A DNA stretch of 64,000 bases from Bdellovibrionaceae bacterium UBA6502 (GCA_002436415.1 DJMA01000041.1:40005-104004); one strand, 5' to 3'; shown: positions 36,272 to 45,864, counted from the stretch's first letter. Notes: generated by a model from the letters alone, not told the origin. Numbers and translations: made by a program.

Positions 36272-37035
36272 GTAATGTAGTTTTAGAAATAGAAAATCTA
36301 TCGAAAGAATTTTATGTAGAAAACCCGCTATTAGGTGGGCTCTATGCTACCTATGAGCTAATGTTCAAAGATCTTAGCGAAGTGGATTCTAGTCGAAAAC
36401 TCTTGGCGGTAAACTCTGTGAATTTAAGACTAAAGAAATCTCAAATTTTAGGAGTAATTGGTAAAAATGGTTCCGGGAAATCAACCTTATTAAAACTAAT
36501 TTCTAGAATCACTTACCCAACGGGCGGAAAAATTTCTTATACGGGAAGTTTAACCCCAATGCTTGAGGTCGGAACGGGTTTTCATCCTGAATTGTCTGGT
36601 AGAGAGAATATAACTTTAAATGCAACTATTCATGGAATGAAACTAAAGGACATTGAACCTTTGATGGACCAGATCCTTGAGTTTTCAGAAATAGGACGAC
36701 AAATTGATAGTCCTATAAAAAGGTATTCTTCAGGTATGGTTGTAAAGCTAGGTTTCGCTATTGCTAGTTATATTAAGACTGATATTTTACTTTTGGATGA
36801 AACTCTTTCCGTTGGAGATCACGCTTTCAAAAGAAAGTGTATTCATGCTTTGAAAGCTTTGGTGAAAAGAGAAGGACGTTCTATATTAGTGGTTAGTCAC
36901 GATATGGATATGGTACGAGAAATTTGTGATGAAGTTTGTGTTATGAAAAAAGGTGTGTTGAGCGCGCCTATGGAGGCCGAAGCGGCCATTTCTAAGTACA
37001 TCCAGGATGATGAAATTGAAGCCTGGTCTTTCTAG
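36268..37035 (+). CDS. wzt: Polysaccharide ABC exporter ATPase (Wzt/KpsT type)
   Basis: 255 residues. Walker A 'GKNGSGKSTLL' near residue 65, signature 'YSSGMVVKLGFAIA' near residue 151, Walker B 'DILLLDETLS', and H-loop 'VVSHDMD'. The N-terminal extension before the first strand ('LGGLYATYELMFKD') is typical of Wzt. It has no C-terminal carbohydrate-binding domain, so chain-end recognition of a modified glycan is not expected. ATGA overlap with wzm. Confidence 0.9.
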   Translation: MSNVVLEIENLSKEFYVENPLLGGLYATYELMFKDLSEVDSSRKLLAVNSVNLRLKKSQILGVIGKNGSGKSTLLKLISRITYPTGGKISYTGSLTPMLEVGTGFHPELSGRENITLNATIHGMKLKDIEPLMDQILEFSEIGRQIDSPIKRYSSGMVVKLGFAIASYIKTDILLLDETLSVGDHAFKRKCIHALKALVKREGRSILVVSHDMDMVREICDEVCVMKKGVLSAPMEAEAAISKYIQDDEIEAWSF

Positions 37036-38530
37036 AAAAGTTCTATTTGTAAATATAATGTCCTCTTTCACTCCTCATTTTGAAACAGAATTGGAGTTGA
37101 TGGAGGAGCGAAGTCAACAGGCAGCGGAAATTCATTTTGTACGTTGTAAATCAAAAATCCCATGCTGCTTTGCCAATCCAAAGCATTTAAAGGCTTATTG
37201 TGATTATTGCGTACATCGTAGTTCTCGGGTGAATGATTTTTTCCCTCGGGCCATAGAAAAAGATGTAGACCAATTTTGGAAGCAAGAAGATAAAGTTTTT
37301 TTTAATTCATTAAGGACTCAGTTTTCTAGTCTTAAAGAGTTGTATGACTATAAAATTAAATATTGTGATATCGACTTTGACATAGGACAGGCGGTTTGTT
37401 GTAGTTTGGTTTCGATATGTAGAGATAGTTCTGAAAGTCTCTTGAAAGAGCAGAACTTGATCGACTCCTTGTTTTTGACCGCCTTTTATCAGCTGGTGAG
37501 CTTAAGCAGACTGATAGAAAGTGAGCAATACGATGAAGTGATTATTTTCAATGGTCGCTTTGCAAGCGTTCGCGGAGTACTTCGTTATTGTCAAAGTAAA
37601 AATATAGACATCTACTGCCATGAAAGAGGTGGTGATTTCTATCGCTACGCCATCGTAAAACAAGATACAATACATTCGTTGGCAACACATAAAAACAAAT
37701 TGGAGTCTTTAAAGAAGAGCTTTACCAAAAAATCTGAGTTGTATAAAATGGGTGAAGACTTCTTTGAAAATCAAAGAAAGGGAAAAGTCTATTCTTGGAA
37801 ATCCTATATTACCGAGCAAGAGCATGGAAAGTTGCCTGATAGCTTTCAAGAAAGTCTAAGGAAAGTCTCCATTTTTATTTCTAGCGAAGATGAGTTTTTT
37901 GCTCTAGATGATTTTAAGGTTTACTTTTTTGAAGACCAGGTGGAGGCCATTCGCTATATGGTTTCTAAATTGAAAGATGTTTTAGGAAAGAGTATTTCGC
38001 TATTTATTCGAATGCACCCTAACTTGGCTGGTATTGATAATCATTTTATAAGGTCCATCAAGGCTTTAGAGCAAGAAGGTCTTAATGTAATAGACGCTGA
38101 TTCTAATGTTAGTTCCTATGCTCTGGTAGATCAGTCAGATCTAATTATAACTTTTGGATCTACGGTTGGTGTGGAGGCCTGTTATGTTGGGAAACCAGTA
38201 ATATTGATGGGAACCACATGGTATGAAGATTTAGACATTTGCTCTATCCCTAAAAGTCCTGAAGACCTTATCGAAAAAATAAAAAATGAAAATGAAACCA
38301 GAGATAAAAGTGATGCCATTTTATATGGCGCCTATATCTCTAGTTTTGGTGAGAAGTTTAAATACTTCCAAGCCGAAGGCCTTTTTAAAGGAAGATTTAA
38401 ATCAATTCGCATTGGACATAGATTTTTTAATTTCCTGCAGAGAGTGATAGAGGAAAAAGTCTTTCCTTCTTTTTTTACAAGGCGTAGCGAAGAACGTCGA
38501 AGAATGGCCTTTAAGAATTTGTTGGATTAG
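37007..38530 (+). CDS. Capsule-polysaccharide biosynthesis-like protein
   Basis: 507 residues. The C-terminal half resembles capsule synthesis/GT-B-like proteins: 'SLFIRMHPNLAGIDNHF', 'VDQSDLIITFGSTVGVEACYVGKPVILMGTTWYEDL' (first part of a nucleotide-sugar site). The N-terminal third contains a Cys-rich patch (CKSKIPCCFANPK..KAYCDYCVH). It overlaps wzt by 29 bases, indicating coupled expression. Probably a glycosyltransferase acting before export; specificity unknown. A second in-frame ATG at 37010 is equally possible. Its 3' end overlaps the convergent pseF by 20 bases. Confidence 0.68.
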   Translation: MMKLKPGLSRKVLFVNIMSSFTPHFETELELMEERSQQAAEIHFVRCKSKIPCCFANPKHLKAYCDYCVHRSSRVNDFFPRAIEKDVDQFWKQEDKVFFNSLRTQFSSLKELYDYKIKYCDIDFDIGQAVCCSLVSICRDSSESLLKEQNLIDSLFLTAFYQLVSLSRLIESEQYDEVIIFNGRFASVRGVLRYCQSKNIDIYCHERGGDFYRYAIVKQDTIHSLATHKNKLESLKKSFTKKSELYKMGEDFFENQRKGKVYSWKSYITEQEHGKLPDSFQESLRKVSIFISSEDEFFALDDFKVYFFEDQVEAIRYMVSKLKDVLGKSISLFIRMHPNLAGIDNHFIRSIKALEQEGLNVIDADSNVSSYALVDQSDLIITFGSTVGVEACYVGKPVILMGTTWYEDLDICSIPKSPEDLIEKIKNENETRDKSDAILYGAYISSFGEKFKYFQAEGLFKGRFKSIRIGHRFFNFLQRVIEEKVFPSFFTRRSEERRRMAFKNLLD

Positions 38531-39209
38531 AGCATCTGAGTTTAAATTTCAATCTAGCCAGTTCAAGGTCTGTTGTTGTATTGATATCCTGTGCTTCTAG
38601 TTCTGATACTTCATAACCAATGATTTTACCACCATAGATAGACTTAAACTTTTCTAGACTGGAGACCTTTCCCCAATAAAACTCACCGATATCAAAATAA
38701 TGTGGATCGAGATCTTGGCTTCTGCTCCAAAGGTATTTTTGGCCAGGCATTTGAATAGCATTTTCTTTTTTTATAAAAGCCCTTTGTGGCGGTGAAGAAA
38801 ACTTACATATCGGGTAGCAGAAGTCCGCATCTTCTGCGGAAAAATTTTTGTATGCTTCAGTAATTCTTTTACTTTGAATCAATGGACTTGAGGCGTAAAT
38901 ACAGCAAAAATGCTCATAAGTTTCTGGCAGTTGCTTAAGGCTGTAGTTCAAGGCAGAGTAAGTGGAGGCTTCGTCGTTCGAGACTTCTTCTGTTCTTAGA
39001 AAAGGAGCTTCAGCTCCTAAAGCTATTGCAAGCTCTGCTATTTGAGGCTTGTCAGTTGAAACGATTACTCGATCAAAAAGCTTTGATTCAAGAGCTGCTT
39101 CGATAGGATAATGTAGGATTGGATTTCCTTCAAATTCAATTAGGTTTTTATTGGGTAGGCGTTTACTGTTTCCTCTGCCAAGAATTATTGCGACCTTTGA
39201 ATTAGACAT
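38511..39209 (-). CDS. pseF: CMP-nonulosonic acid cytidylyltransferase (PseF/NeuA-like)
   Basis: About 232 residues. It activates pseudaminic or a related acid with CTP. The nucleotide-binding opening is 'AIILGRGNSKRLPNKNL', with 'VIVSTDKPQIAELA' and 'FLRTEEVSNDEASTYSALNY' following. The start at 39209 is chosen for GGGAG upstream; the frame extends to 39314 but the extra N terminus is not family-like. It is the only pseudaminic gene on the minus strand and is divergent from pseB. PseF versus NeuA/LegF is decided by the neighbouring pseB/pseC. Confidence 0.82.
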   Translation of the reverse strand: MSNSKVAIILGRGNSKRLPNKNLIEFEGNPILHYPIEAALESKLFDRVIVSTDKPQIAELAIALGAEAPFLRTEEVSNDEASTYSALNYSLKQLPETYEHFCCIYASSPLIQSKRITEAYKNFSAEDADFCYPICKFSSPPQRAFIKKENAIQMPGQKYLWSRSQDLDPHYFDIGEFYWGKVSSLEKFKSIYGGKIIGYEVSELEAQDINTTTDLELARLKFKLRCSNPTNS

Positions 39210-39359
39210 GATATCTCCCTTGGCATAGTTTCTCATTTTAAAGTGAAAATGCCTAGAATAGCTTCGATCTAACTGGTAAGTGACTTTAGGCGTTAAGCGT
39301 TTTATCAAATACAAAAAATACTTCTGTTGTAATAAAATCTGAACGTGCTTGGGGGTAAG

Positions 39360-40385
39360 ATGCTAGATGACAAGTCGATTTTAATAACAGGTGGTACAGG
39401 CTCATTTGGGAAGGCCTTTGTGAAACGACTTTTAACGGAACATCCTAAAATCAAAAAAATCATCATTTATTCTAGAGATGAATTTAAGCAATCAGAGATG
39501 TCGCAAATTGAATTATTTCAAGAACATGCGTCTAAGCTTCGATTTTTTATTGGCGATGTTCGCGATGCAAAGCGATTACGCAGAGCCTGTGAAGGTGTAG
39601 ATATAATTATTCATGCAGCGGCCCTTAAGCAGGTGCCGGCGGCCGAATACAATCCAATGGAGTTCGTCAAAACCAATGTCTTAGGTGCTGAAAATGTGAT
39701 TGAGGCTGCTTTCGACTCGGGAGTAACTAATGTGGTTGCTCTTTCTACAGATAAAGCTGCTGCTCCTATTAATCTTTATGGGGCAACCAAGCTCTGTTCG
39801 GATAAACTGTTTGTTGCGGCCAATAACATGAAAGGAAGTCGGGAGTTGTCATTGTCTGTGGTTCGATATGGCAATGTAATTGGCTCCCGTGGCTCGGTGG
39901 TACCTTTGTATTTAAACTTTTTAAAACAAGGGCTCTCAGAGCTTCCCGTTACCGATACTAGAATGACTAGATTCAATATTTCTTTAGATGAAGGAGTGGA
40001 TATGGTATTTCATGCCATTGAAAACTCTTGGGGCGGAGAAGTCTTTGTGCCTAAGATACCATCTTTTAAAATTACAGATTTAGCAGAAGCAGTTGCCCCT
40101 AAATTCTCCATTAAAGAAATCGGGATTCGTCCTGGGGAGAAACTTCATGAAGAGATGATTACAGAGACAGACTCTTTCAATACATTAGATTGTGGAAAGT
40201 ATTATGTGATTTTACCAAGTATGCCCACTTGGAATCTCGACGAGTATCAAAATGCCTTTTCAGCCTCCTTCGTAGAGCATGGATTTAAATACAGTTCAGA
40301 TAGAAACTCACAGTGGTTAAGTGTTGAAGAGTTGAGAGACTTGGTAAAACAACATGTTGACCCTAGTTTTCAAGTGGTAAAATAG
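39360..40385 (+). CDS. pseB: UDP-GlcNAc 4,6-dehydratase (inverting) PseB
   Basis: About 341 residues of the extended SDR family. It catalyses the first committed step to pseudaminic acid. NAD motif 'ITGGTGSFGKAFV', 'IIYSRDEFKQSEM', 'GDVRDAKRLRRAC', 'AALKQVPAAEYNP', catalytic 'STDKAAAPINLYGATK' (Thr-Asp-Lys plus Tyr-x3-Lys). These motifs separate PseB from retaining dehydratases. Start at 39360 follows GGGGGTAAG; the longer frame from 39345 is less likely. It abuts pseC. Confidence 0.92.
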   Translation: MLDDKSILITGGTGSFGKAFVKRLLTEHPKIKKIIIYSRDEFKQSEMSQIELFQEHASKLRFFIGDVRDAKRLRRACEGVDIIIHAAALKQVPAAEYNPMEFVKTNVLGAENVIEAAFDSGVTNVVALSTDKAAAPINLYGATKLCSDKLFVAANNMKGSRELSLSVVRYGNVIGSRGSVVPLYLNFLKQGLSELPVTDTRMTRFNISLDEGVDMVFHAIENSWGGEVFVPKIPSFKITDLAEAVAPKFSIKEIGIRPGEKLHEEMITETDSFNTLDCGKYYVILPSMPTWNLDEYQNAFSASFVEHGFKYSSDRNSQWLSVEELRDLVKQHVDPSFQVVK

Positions 40386-41546
40386 ATGAAAGAGTTTATT
40401 CCTTATGGCTGCCAGGATATTAGTGAAAAAGACATTGAAGCGGTTATCAAGGTCTTAAAGTCAGATTTTATCACTCAGGGGCCTTATGTTGAAAGATTTG
40501 AACAAGACATATCCAACTATGTAGGGTCCAAGCACTCCGTTAGTTTTAATTCAGCAACATCAGCTTTGCATAGTTTGTGTTTGGCAATGAACTTAGGTGC
40601 AGGTGACTTTTTATGGACCAGCCCTATCTCCTTTGTGGCTAGTTCAAACTGTGCATTGTATTGTGGCGCTGAGGTAGATTTCGTAGATATAGATCCTCTT
40701 AGTTTCAATTTATGCCCCGATAAGTTAGAGGTAAAATTACAGCTAGCTGAAAAGTCAAATTGCTTACCAAAAATTTTGGTAGTGGTACATATGGGTGGGG
40801 CTAGTGCGGAAATGCTAAAAATTTCTAGGTTGGCAAAAAAATATAATTTTAAAGTCATTGAAGATGCCTCCCATGCCTTAGGAGGGGAGTACGAATCTAA
40901 AAAGATCGGGGCTTGTCAGTATTCTGATGCTTGTGTCTTTAGTTTTCATCCTGTGAAAATGATTACTTCTGGGGAGGGTGGGCTTTGTACAACGAATGAT
41001 ACTGAATTGTTCGAAGCTATGCAACTCTTTAGGAGTCACGGAATTACTAAAGATCTCTCTAAATTTATAAAAGAGCCAGGAGGGGCTTGGTATTACGAGC
41101 AACAAAAACTTGGCTTTAATTATAGAATGACGGATATACATGCTGCCTTGGGAAGCTCTCAGTTGCAGCGTTTGGATCAATTTTTAAAAATACGTAACGA
41201 GTGGGCCTTACGATACAAAGAAGAACTTGGCGACTTAGGCATAGGAATGCAAAGTTTTTCGGATGAACTTTACTCTAGTTATCATCTATTTTTGATACAG
41301 CTAAAGTCTCAAGAGCAAAGGGATAGTATCTTTGCTGCTATGAGAGCGGAGAGGATTGGTGTAAATGTTCATTACATCCCAATATTTCTACAGCCTTATT
41401 ACCAAAGAATGGGGAAATATTCTGAACAAGATTTTCCCAATGCCATGAATTACTACAAGCATTGCTTGAGTTTACCGATGCATACAAAATTAGATGATGA
41501 AAAATTCTCTAGAGTCCTAGATAGTTTAAAAATCAATCTAAGTTAA
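40386..41546 (+). CDS. pseC: UDP-4-keto-6-deoxy-sugar aminotransferase PseC
   Basis: 386-residue PLP-dependent DegT/DnrJ/EryC1 aminotransferase. 'IPYGCQDISEKDIEAVIKVLKSDFITQGP' is the PseC-type opening, 'FNSATSALHS' binds PLP phosphate, 'VIEDASHALGGEY' carries the Asp, and the Schiff-base Lys is in 'FHPVKMITSGEGG' near residue 195. It starts one base after the pseB stop. Together they yield UDP-4-amino-4,6-dideoxy-AltNAc. Confidence 0.92.
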   Translation: MKEFIPYGCQDISEKDIEAVIKVLKSDFITQGPYVERFEQDISNYVGSKHSVSFNSATSALHSLCLAMNLGAGDFLWTSPISFVASSNCALYCGAEVDFVDIDPLSFNLCPDKLEVKLQLAEKSNCLPKILVVVHMGGASAEMLKISRLAKKYNFKVIEDASHALGGEYESKKIGACQYSDACVFSFHPVKMITSGEGGLCTTNDTELFEAMQLFRSHGITKDLSKFIKEPGGAWYYEQQKLGFNYRMTDIHAALGSSQLQRLDQFLKIRNEWALRYKEELGDLGIGMQSFSDELYSSYHLFLIQLKSQEQRDSIFAAMRAERIGVNVHYIPIFLQPYYQRMGKYSEQDFPNAMNYYKHCLSLPMHTKLDDEKFSRVLDSLKINLS

Positions 41547-41548
41547 AT

Positions 41549-42868
41549 CTATTCTTCAATTTTCTTTAAAAGCTTTGCATCTACTAGAGCTTTAATGAAA
41601 GGCAATAGCTCATATAGAGAGATTTTCATTTTATTAGCGATGTCGACCAGATCATGCTCTCCATCTGAAAAGCTCAACAGATATAAAAATGCATTTTGTG
41701 ATAGCTTGGTTTTGTTGGCGGCACCAATGCTGTGATATAGGTTTCTTTTGCCAAGCATTGGTTCGCAGTGTGGGTTTAAATTTTCATACTTACCAAAACT
41801 TTCAAAGCATAGAATCACTTTCATATAAAATTCAATGCTTTCCTGAAAAGCTTCGAAAGAGATGAAGTCTTTGTTATCAAGTGAGGTGTGGTATTCTTTG
41901 TAGTGAGTGTACATGGATCTAGTTATTGATCCAACGGGAAGATCGAAGGCTGGGGAGCAAAACTGCCGTTCATCACTTCCCGTGGGGAAAAAGTCATGTA
42001 TTTTGTAGTTTTTAAGCCCTGAAAAATTCATCAAGTTCATACAGATTTTATCAATAGCACTATCGCCTTGCTTTGATTTTTTGTAATTCCACGCGTGTTC
42101 ATCTGCAACGCAAGTAGCTACGAGTCCACCGACGCAATTGTCTTTTATCTCTTCACCATATTTAGAAAGGTAGCTAATGCTACCGATAGTTTCGGGAACA
42201 ATCATAAGGCGATAGTTAAAATTTCTTTCAGGCAGTTGACTAATTAGTTTACCAAGAAAGCTAAGGAGGATTGGGCCGGAGAGTTCGTTGTTTGCCATGC
42301 TTGGGTGGCAAAGGTAAGAACTAAGAAGGAACTCTTTTTTGGAGGAGTTTGTTGCAGGAATCACTTTGTGACCCCAATTTAACTGACCATCAAAATGTTC
42401 GGCCTCAATTTTTACTAGATATTCTTCGTCGCATAGCTGAATTCTTTGGTTGTGGGATAGGCAAAAGCCCCAGCGTCTTTGGTAATATGAGGTCACGTAG
42501 GGGATGGCCTCCGGAAGATCTTCTAGAGAATAAAGGTGCTCTTGTAAATCTTCAAGTTTAACCAAGCTATCTACGGCTGTACTGTAATTCAATACATGTA
42601 GGTTATTGTTCTTTATATCGATAACTTTTTCGCCTTCTTTGTTTGCAATAAAGGCCTCAGTAATTTTCCATTCTTGGGGGACAGTCCAATCGAAAACCGA
42701 TGTGCCGGAGGCGATGGATTCTATCTCATAAGGCAAAATTTCTTGTAAAATACGGAGAGATTTTCTGAAACCCTCGCCAGTGATACTTCTTAGGATTGGC
42801 CAAAGTCTATCGAAATAGCTCTCTAGGTCATTTGGTTTAATTTGATTTTTTTGAATTTCAACTAACAT
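41549..42868 (-). CDS. DUF4910 aminopeptidase-like protein
   Basis: 439 residues. The fold resembles zinc aminopeptidases: probable metal ligands are His in 'SSYLCHPSMANNELSG', Glu in 'IVPETIGS', Asp in 'PTGSDERQF' and His in 'YHTSLDN'. A small winged-helix-like domain ends the protein (FLYLLSFSDGEHDLVDIANKM). This DUF4910 family is frequent in surface polysaccharide loci but its substrate is unknown. It is third in a minus-strand operon with a methyltransferase and a FemAB-like protein, and convergent with pseC (2-base gap). Confidence 0.75.
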   Translation of the reverse strand: MLVEIQKNQIKPNDLESYFDRLWPILRSITGEGFRKSLRILQEILPYEIESIASGTSVFDWTVPQEWKITEAFIANKEGEKVIDIKNNNLHVLNYSTAVDSLVKLEDLQEHLYSLEDLPEAIPYVTSYYQRRWGFCLSHNQRIQLCDEEYLVKIEAEHFDGQLNWGHKVIPATNSSKKEFLLSSYLCHPSMANNELSGPILLSFLGKLISQLPERNFNYRLMIVPETIGSISYLSKYGEEIKDNCVGGLVATCVADEHAWNYKKSKQGDSAIDKICMNLMNFSGLKNYKIHDFFPTGSDERQFCSPAFDLPVGSITRSMYTHYKEYHTSLDNKDFISFEAFQESIEFYMKVILCFESFGKYENLNPHCEPMLGKRNLYHSIGAANKTKLSQNAFLYLLSFSDGEHDLVDIANKMKISLYELLPFIKALVDAKLLKKIEE

Positions 42869-42891
42869 AGAGATCCTATTTTACAAAAAAA

Positions 42892-43563
42892 TTAAAGCTT
42901 AACGATAAGGTCCCAAGAGGCAAAAATATTGTTCTCGGTTTTCTTTGGGAAATAGTCTTTTGTTTTGTTTAATTTTAAATTTAAAATCTCACTTTCTTTG
43001 AATATGTCTTCTATTTCTTCTTTAGAAAAAAAGTGAACAGGGCCAATGCCTTGGAAAGGGCCATCTTTGTAGTTATCTCTCGTATTGCCATTGTCGCCGA
43101 TAGATTCTCCGGATTCTCTCGCTGTATGTTCGGTCGAGTACCAATCTATTCCAATATAATGTGCATCTTCTTTTGCGAAGTCTTTAAGCTGCTGCAAGGT
43201 CTTTTTTACAGCTTCTAACGAGACACAACACATTGCACCTCGGTCAAAAATATAGTCAAACTTCAAATCAAAAGGAATGTCTTTGGTAAAGTCACTCGCT
43301 TTTAGGTTGTCTTTAAGTTCAGGGAAGCGGCCTTTCAGTTTTTCAATGATGTTAGGACTACCATCTATTCCAAAGTACTCAACATTAGGAAGTGATTGGA
43401 AAAACGGTATATTAGCTCCGGCTCCACAGCCAATTTCTAAAACTTTGACAGAGCTAGTTCTATCATAAGTCTTATAGAAATAGCTGATTAAATTGGGCCA
43501 TGGCCAAACGCTAATGTGGCGGTTGTTTTGATAGGTGTCTTCCCAATTTTGTGAAAAGCTCAT
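42892..43563 (-). CDS. Class I SAM-dependent methyltransferase
   Basis: 223 residues. The SAM motif I is 'VLEIGCGAGANIPFF' near residue 40, followed by 'EYFGIDGSPNIIEKL' and 'FDYIFDRGAMCCVS'. It begins with 'FSQNWEDTYQNNRHISVWPWPNLI', seen in small-molecule or sugar methyltransferases. It overlaps the upstream FemAB-like gene by four bases. Probably methylates a glycan residue; inference from the locus. Confidence 0.83.
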   Translation of the reverse strand: MSFSQNWEDTYQNNRHISVWPWPNLISYFYKTYDRTSSVKVLEIGCGAGANIPFFQSLPNVEYFGIDGSPNIIEKLKGRFPELKDNLKASDFTKDIPFDLKFDYIFDRGAMCCVSLEAVKKTLQQLKDFAKEDAHYIGIDWYSTEHTARESGESIGDNGNTRDNYKDGPFQGIGPVHFFSKEEIEDIFKESEILNLKLNKTKDYFPKKTENNIFASWDLIVKL

Positions 43564-44573
43564 GTTAGCTCCTTAGTTGTCAGGTTATAATATTGGATAC
43601 GGTAATAGGCTATTAGGTCTCCGCCAAAACTCAACTTAAAACGGCCACGTTCAGGGCTGTTAATGCCTTCAAAGTCTAATACTTGAAGTTCAAGCTTTTT
43701 TAAGGACTCTATAGATTTCCACATGGCGTAACTTCCCATGCCAGCTTCGATGATTTTTTTGTTAGAGGCACCATAAAGAAAGTGTGCCTTCTTAAAGCCA
43801 AAAGAAAAAAGATTCGCTGTAACTAGTTCCTTTTTTTCTGAATAGAGGAAGTACAATTTAAGTTTGTCTTGATAGTTTTCAAAAAGCATTCTAATACTTT
43901 GAATCTCATTCTCAAGCTCATCCATATAGTTTGATGCAGCTTGTTTGTATAACAAAAGAAAGGCTTCAATGTCCTTAGACTCTTCAAAGTGAAAGGAGTT
44001 GGCAAAGCCTTTTCTGATTTCTCGACGTCTTAAAGTACTTAAGTTTTGGGTCCAATCATCGGACTTAGCATTGTATTCGACAAGGCTTTTCAGATTTAAA
44101 AAGCTAGTATACCTAGTTGTGATTTTATATTTTTCATCGATGTTTTTACTGTGGTAATTAAACCACTGAAAAGGGCGAATATCGACGATCTCTGGAATTA
44201 GGCAGAAGTCAATCGTTTCGAAGTAGTTTGGTAACTGTTCGGCGATAAAGTTGGAGATTTCATAAATCTGAGAATTTTTTTTCGATTTGGATTTTAAATT
44301 TAAAATTTCACCAGAAAAAAGAAAGCCAGAATGTATAGCGCCATTTTTAAAAACAAGATTCTTCCCGGCGTTTTCTGTTAAACCAAAAAAGATGGCCTTT
44401 ATGCTATGGTTTTTCTGGATCAAAAAGCATCGGTTTTCTTGGGAAAAGTTTTTAAAAAAATGCGGCTCAAAAAAGCAACTTGCTTGGGGGCTGTTCGCTA
44501 AAAAATCCATCCAAATGCCCAATTGGCTATGTGTATTCAAATCAATCTCTTTAAAGCTCAAAGCATCAGACAT
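43560..44573 (-). CDS. FemAB/GNAT-type acyltransferase-like protein
   Basis: About 337 residues. It has the two-lobe pattern of FemAB-like GNAT proteins: 'SPQASCFFEPHFFKNF' at the N terminus, 'LRRREIRKGFANSFHFEE' in the centre, 'FLLLYKQAASNYMDE', and 'GMGSYAMWKSIESLKKLELQVLDFEGINSPERGRFKLSFGGDL' in several parts near the C terminus. Start at 44573 is supported by GAGAGGG. It may attach an amino acid or acyl group to an amino sugar and so decorate the glycan; unproven. Confidence 0.7.
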   Translation of the reverse strand: MSDALSFKEIDLNTHSQLGIWMDFLANSPQASCFFEPHFFKNFSQENRCFLIQKNHSIKAIFFGLTENAGKNLVFKNGAIHSGFLFSGEILNLKSKSKKNSQIYEISNFIAEQLPNYFETIDFCLIPEIVDIRPFQWFNYHSKNIDEKYKITTRYTSFLNLKSLVEYNAKSDDWTQNLSTLRRREIRKGFANSFHFEESKDIEAFLLLYKQAASNYMDELENEIQSIRMLFENYQDKLKLYFLYSEKKELVTANLFSFGFKKAHFLYGASNKKIIEAGMGSYAMWKSIESLKKLELQVLDFEGINSPERGRFKLSFGGDLIAYYRIQYYNLTTKELT

Positions 44574-44669
44574 TATCCCTCTCGTGCAGTCTATAATACT
44601 AAAATAACTCAAGTTTAGTGTCTAGGGGCTTTTTAATCTTGCTTGGGTTTCTTTTTTTGGCTCTCGGCC

Positions 44670-44697
44670 CTTGACGCCACCAAATCCAGCCCCATAT
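44670..44697 (+). promoter_or_regulatory. Sigma-32 (RpoH) type heat-shock promoter of dnaJ
   Basis: CTTGAC (44670-44675), 14 bases, then CCCCATAT (44690-44697). This fits the RpoH consensus CTTGAA-N13/15-CCCCATNT with one mismatch. The expected start point is about 30 bases before the dnaJ ATG. Confidence 0.82.
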
Positions 44698-44736
44698 TTA
44701 ATAAGATGTTAAATTTAAGTGATTTAAGGTGGATCT

Positions 44737-45864
44737 ATGCAACAAGATTACTATGATATTCTAGGTGTTCAGAAAAATTCTGACCAAAGCACCATCAAGA
44801 AGGCTTATCGCAAGCTTGCGATGAAGTACCATCCTGATCAAAATCCTGGCAATCAAGAGGCCGAGGAAAAGTTCAAGGAAGCGGCTGAAGCCTATGAAGT
44901 GTTAGGAAATCCTGAGAAACGTTCAAGGTACGATCAATTTGGTCATAACGCATTTAAGCAGCAAGGTGGCTTTGGTGGCGGTCAAGGTTTTGGCGATATC
45001 AATGATATCTTTGATAGCTTTGGTGATATTTTCGGCGATATTTTTGGTGGCGGGGGAAGACAGCGTTCCCGTCGTGATGGTCCTCGTCAGGGTGCTAACC
45101 TTCGTTATATGATGCGAGTGGATTTAAAGAATGCCGTGGAAGGTTGCCAAGAAGAAATCGAATTTGATGCCGATAGCTCTTGTGGAACTTGTAGTGGTTC
45201 AGGTAGTGCTCCTGGCTCAAGCCCTGAAACCTGTAAGACTTGTGCTGGTAAAGGACAGGTAGTTCGAACTCAAGGATTTTTTAGTGTAGCTACTACATGT
45301 CCTAGTTGTAATGGGCGCGGACAAACCATTACCAATCCTTGTAAAACTTGTGATGGTTCTGGAAGAGAAAATAAAAAACGTAAAATCAAAGTAAAAGTTC
45401 CACCAGGTGTAGATACTGGAACTCGTTTAAGAATTTCTGGGGAAGGGGAAGGCGGATACCGTGGTGGCCCTGCTGGAGATCTTTATGTAGAGATCATTGT
45501 AAACGAAGATCCATTATTTACTCGAGAAGGAAATGACTTGGTAGGACAAGTTGAGATTTCTTATTTGCAAGCCATTTTAGGAGCAAAACTTGAGGTGGAA
45601 ACTTTCCGTGGAAAAGAAACGGTAGAAATTCCTGCTGGAACGCAACCCAATGATCAGATCGTACTAAAAAGTAAGGGTGCCCCAAGCATCCGTGGCTATG
45701 GCCGAGGGGATATGATTTTTATCGCTAAGGTAAAAATTCCGAACAAATTAGATAAAGAAGAAGAAAAAGTTTTAAGGAAGCTTGCTGAAGATAAGGGTGA
45801 GTCCACAAATGGACCTATTGCGGGCTTTTTTAGTAAATTTAAAGATGGTCCATTAAAGCATTAG
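44737..45864 (+). CDS. dnaJ: Chaperone protein DnaJ
   Basis: 375-residue type I Hsp40 that delivers unfolded proteins to DnaK and stimulates its ATPase. J domain residues 1-70 with the HPD motif in 'YHPDQNPG'; Gly/Phe-rich linker to about 105; four zinc-finger repeats (CGTCSGSG, CKTCAGKG, CPSCNGRG, CKTCDGSG); then the C-terminal substrate domains. Full length. It precedes dnaK, the reverse of the usual order. Confidence 0.96.
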   Translation: MQQDYYDILGVQKNSDQSTIKKAYRKLAMKYHPDQNPGNQEAEEKFKEAAEAYEVLGNPEKRSRYDQFGHNAFKQQGGFGGGQGFGDINDIFDSFGDIFGDIFGGGGRQRSRRDGPRQGANLRYMMRVDLKNAVEGCQEEIEFDADSSCGTCSGSGSAPGSSPETCKTCAGKGQVVRTQGFFSVATTCPSCNGRGQTITNPCKTCDGSGRENKKRKIKVKVPPGVDTGTRLRISGEGEGGYRGGPAGDLYVEIIVNEDPLFTREGNDLVGQVEISYLQAILGAKLEVETFRGKETVEIPAGTQPNDQIVLKSKGAPSIRGYGRGDMIFIAKVKIPNKLDKEEEKVLRKLAEDKGESTNGPIAGFFSKFKDGPLKH

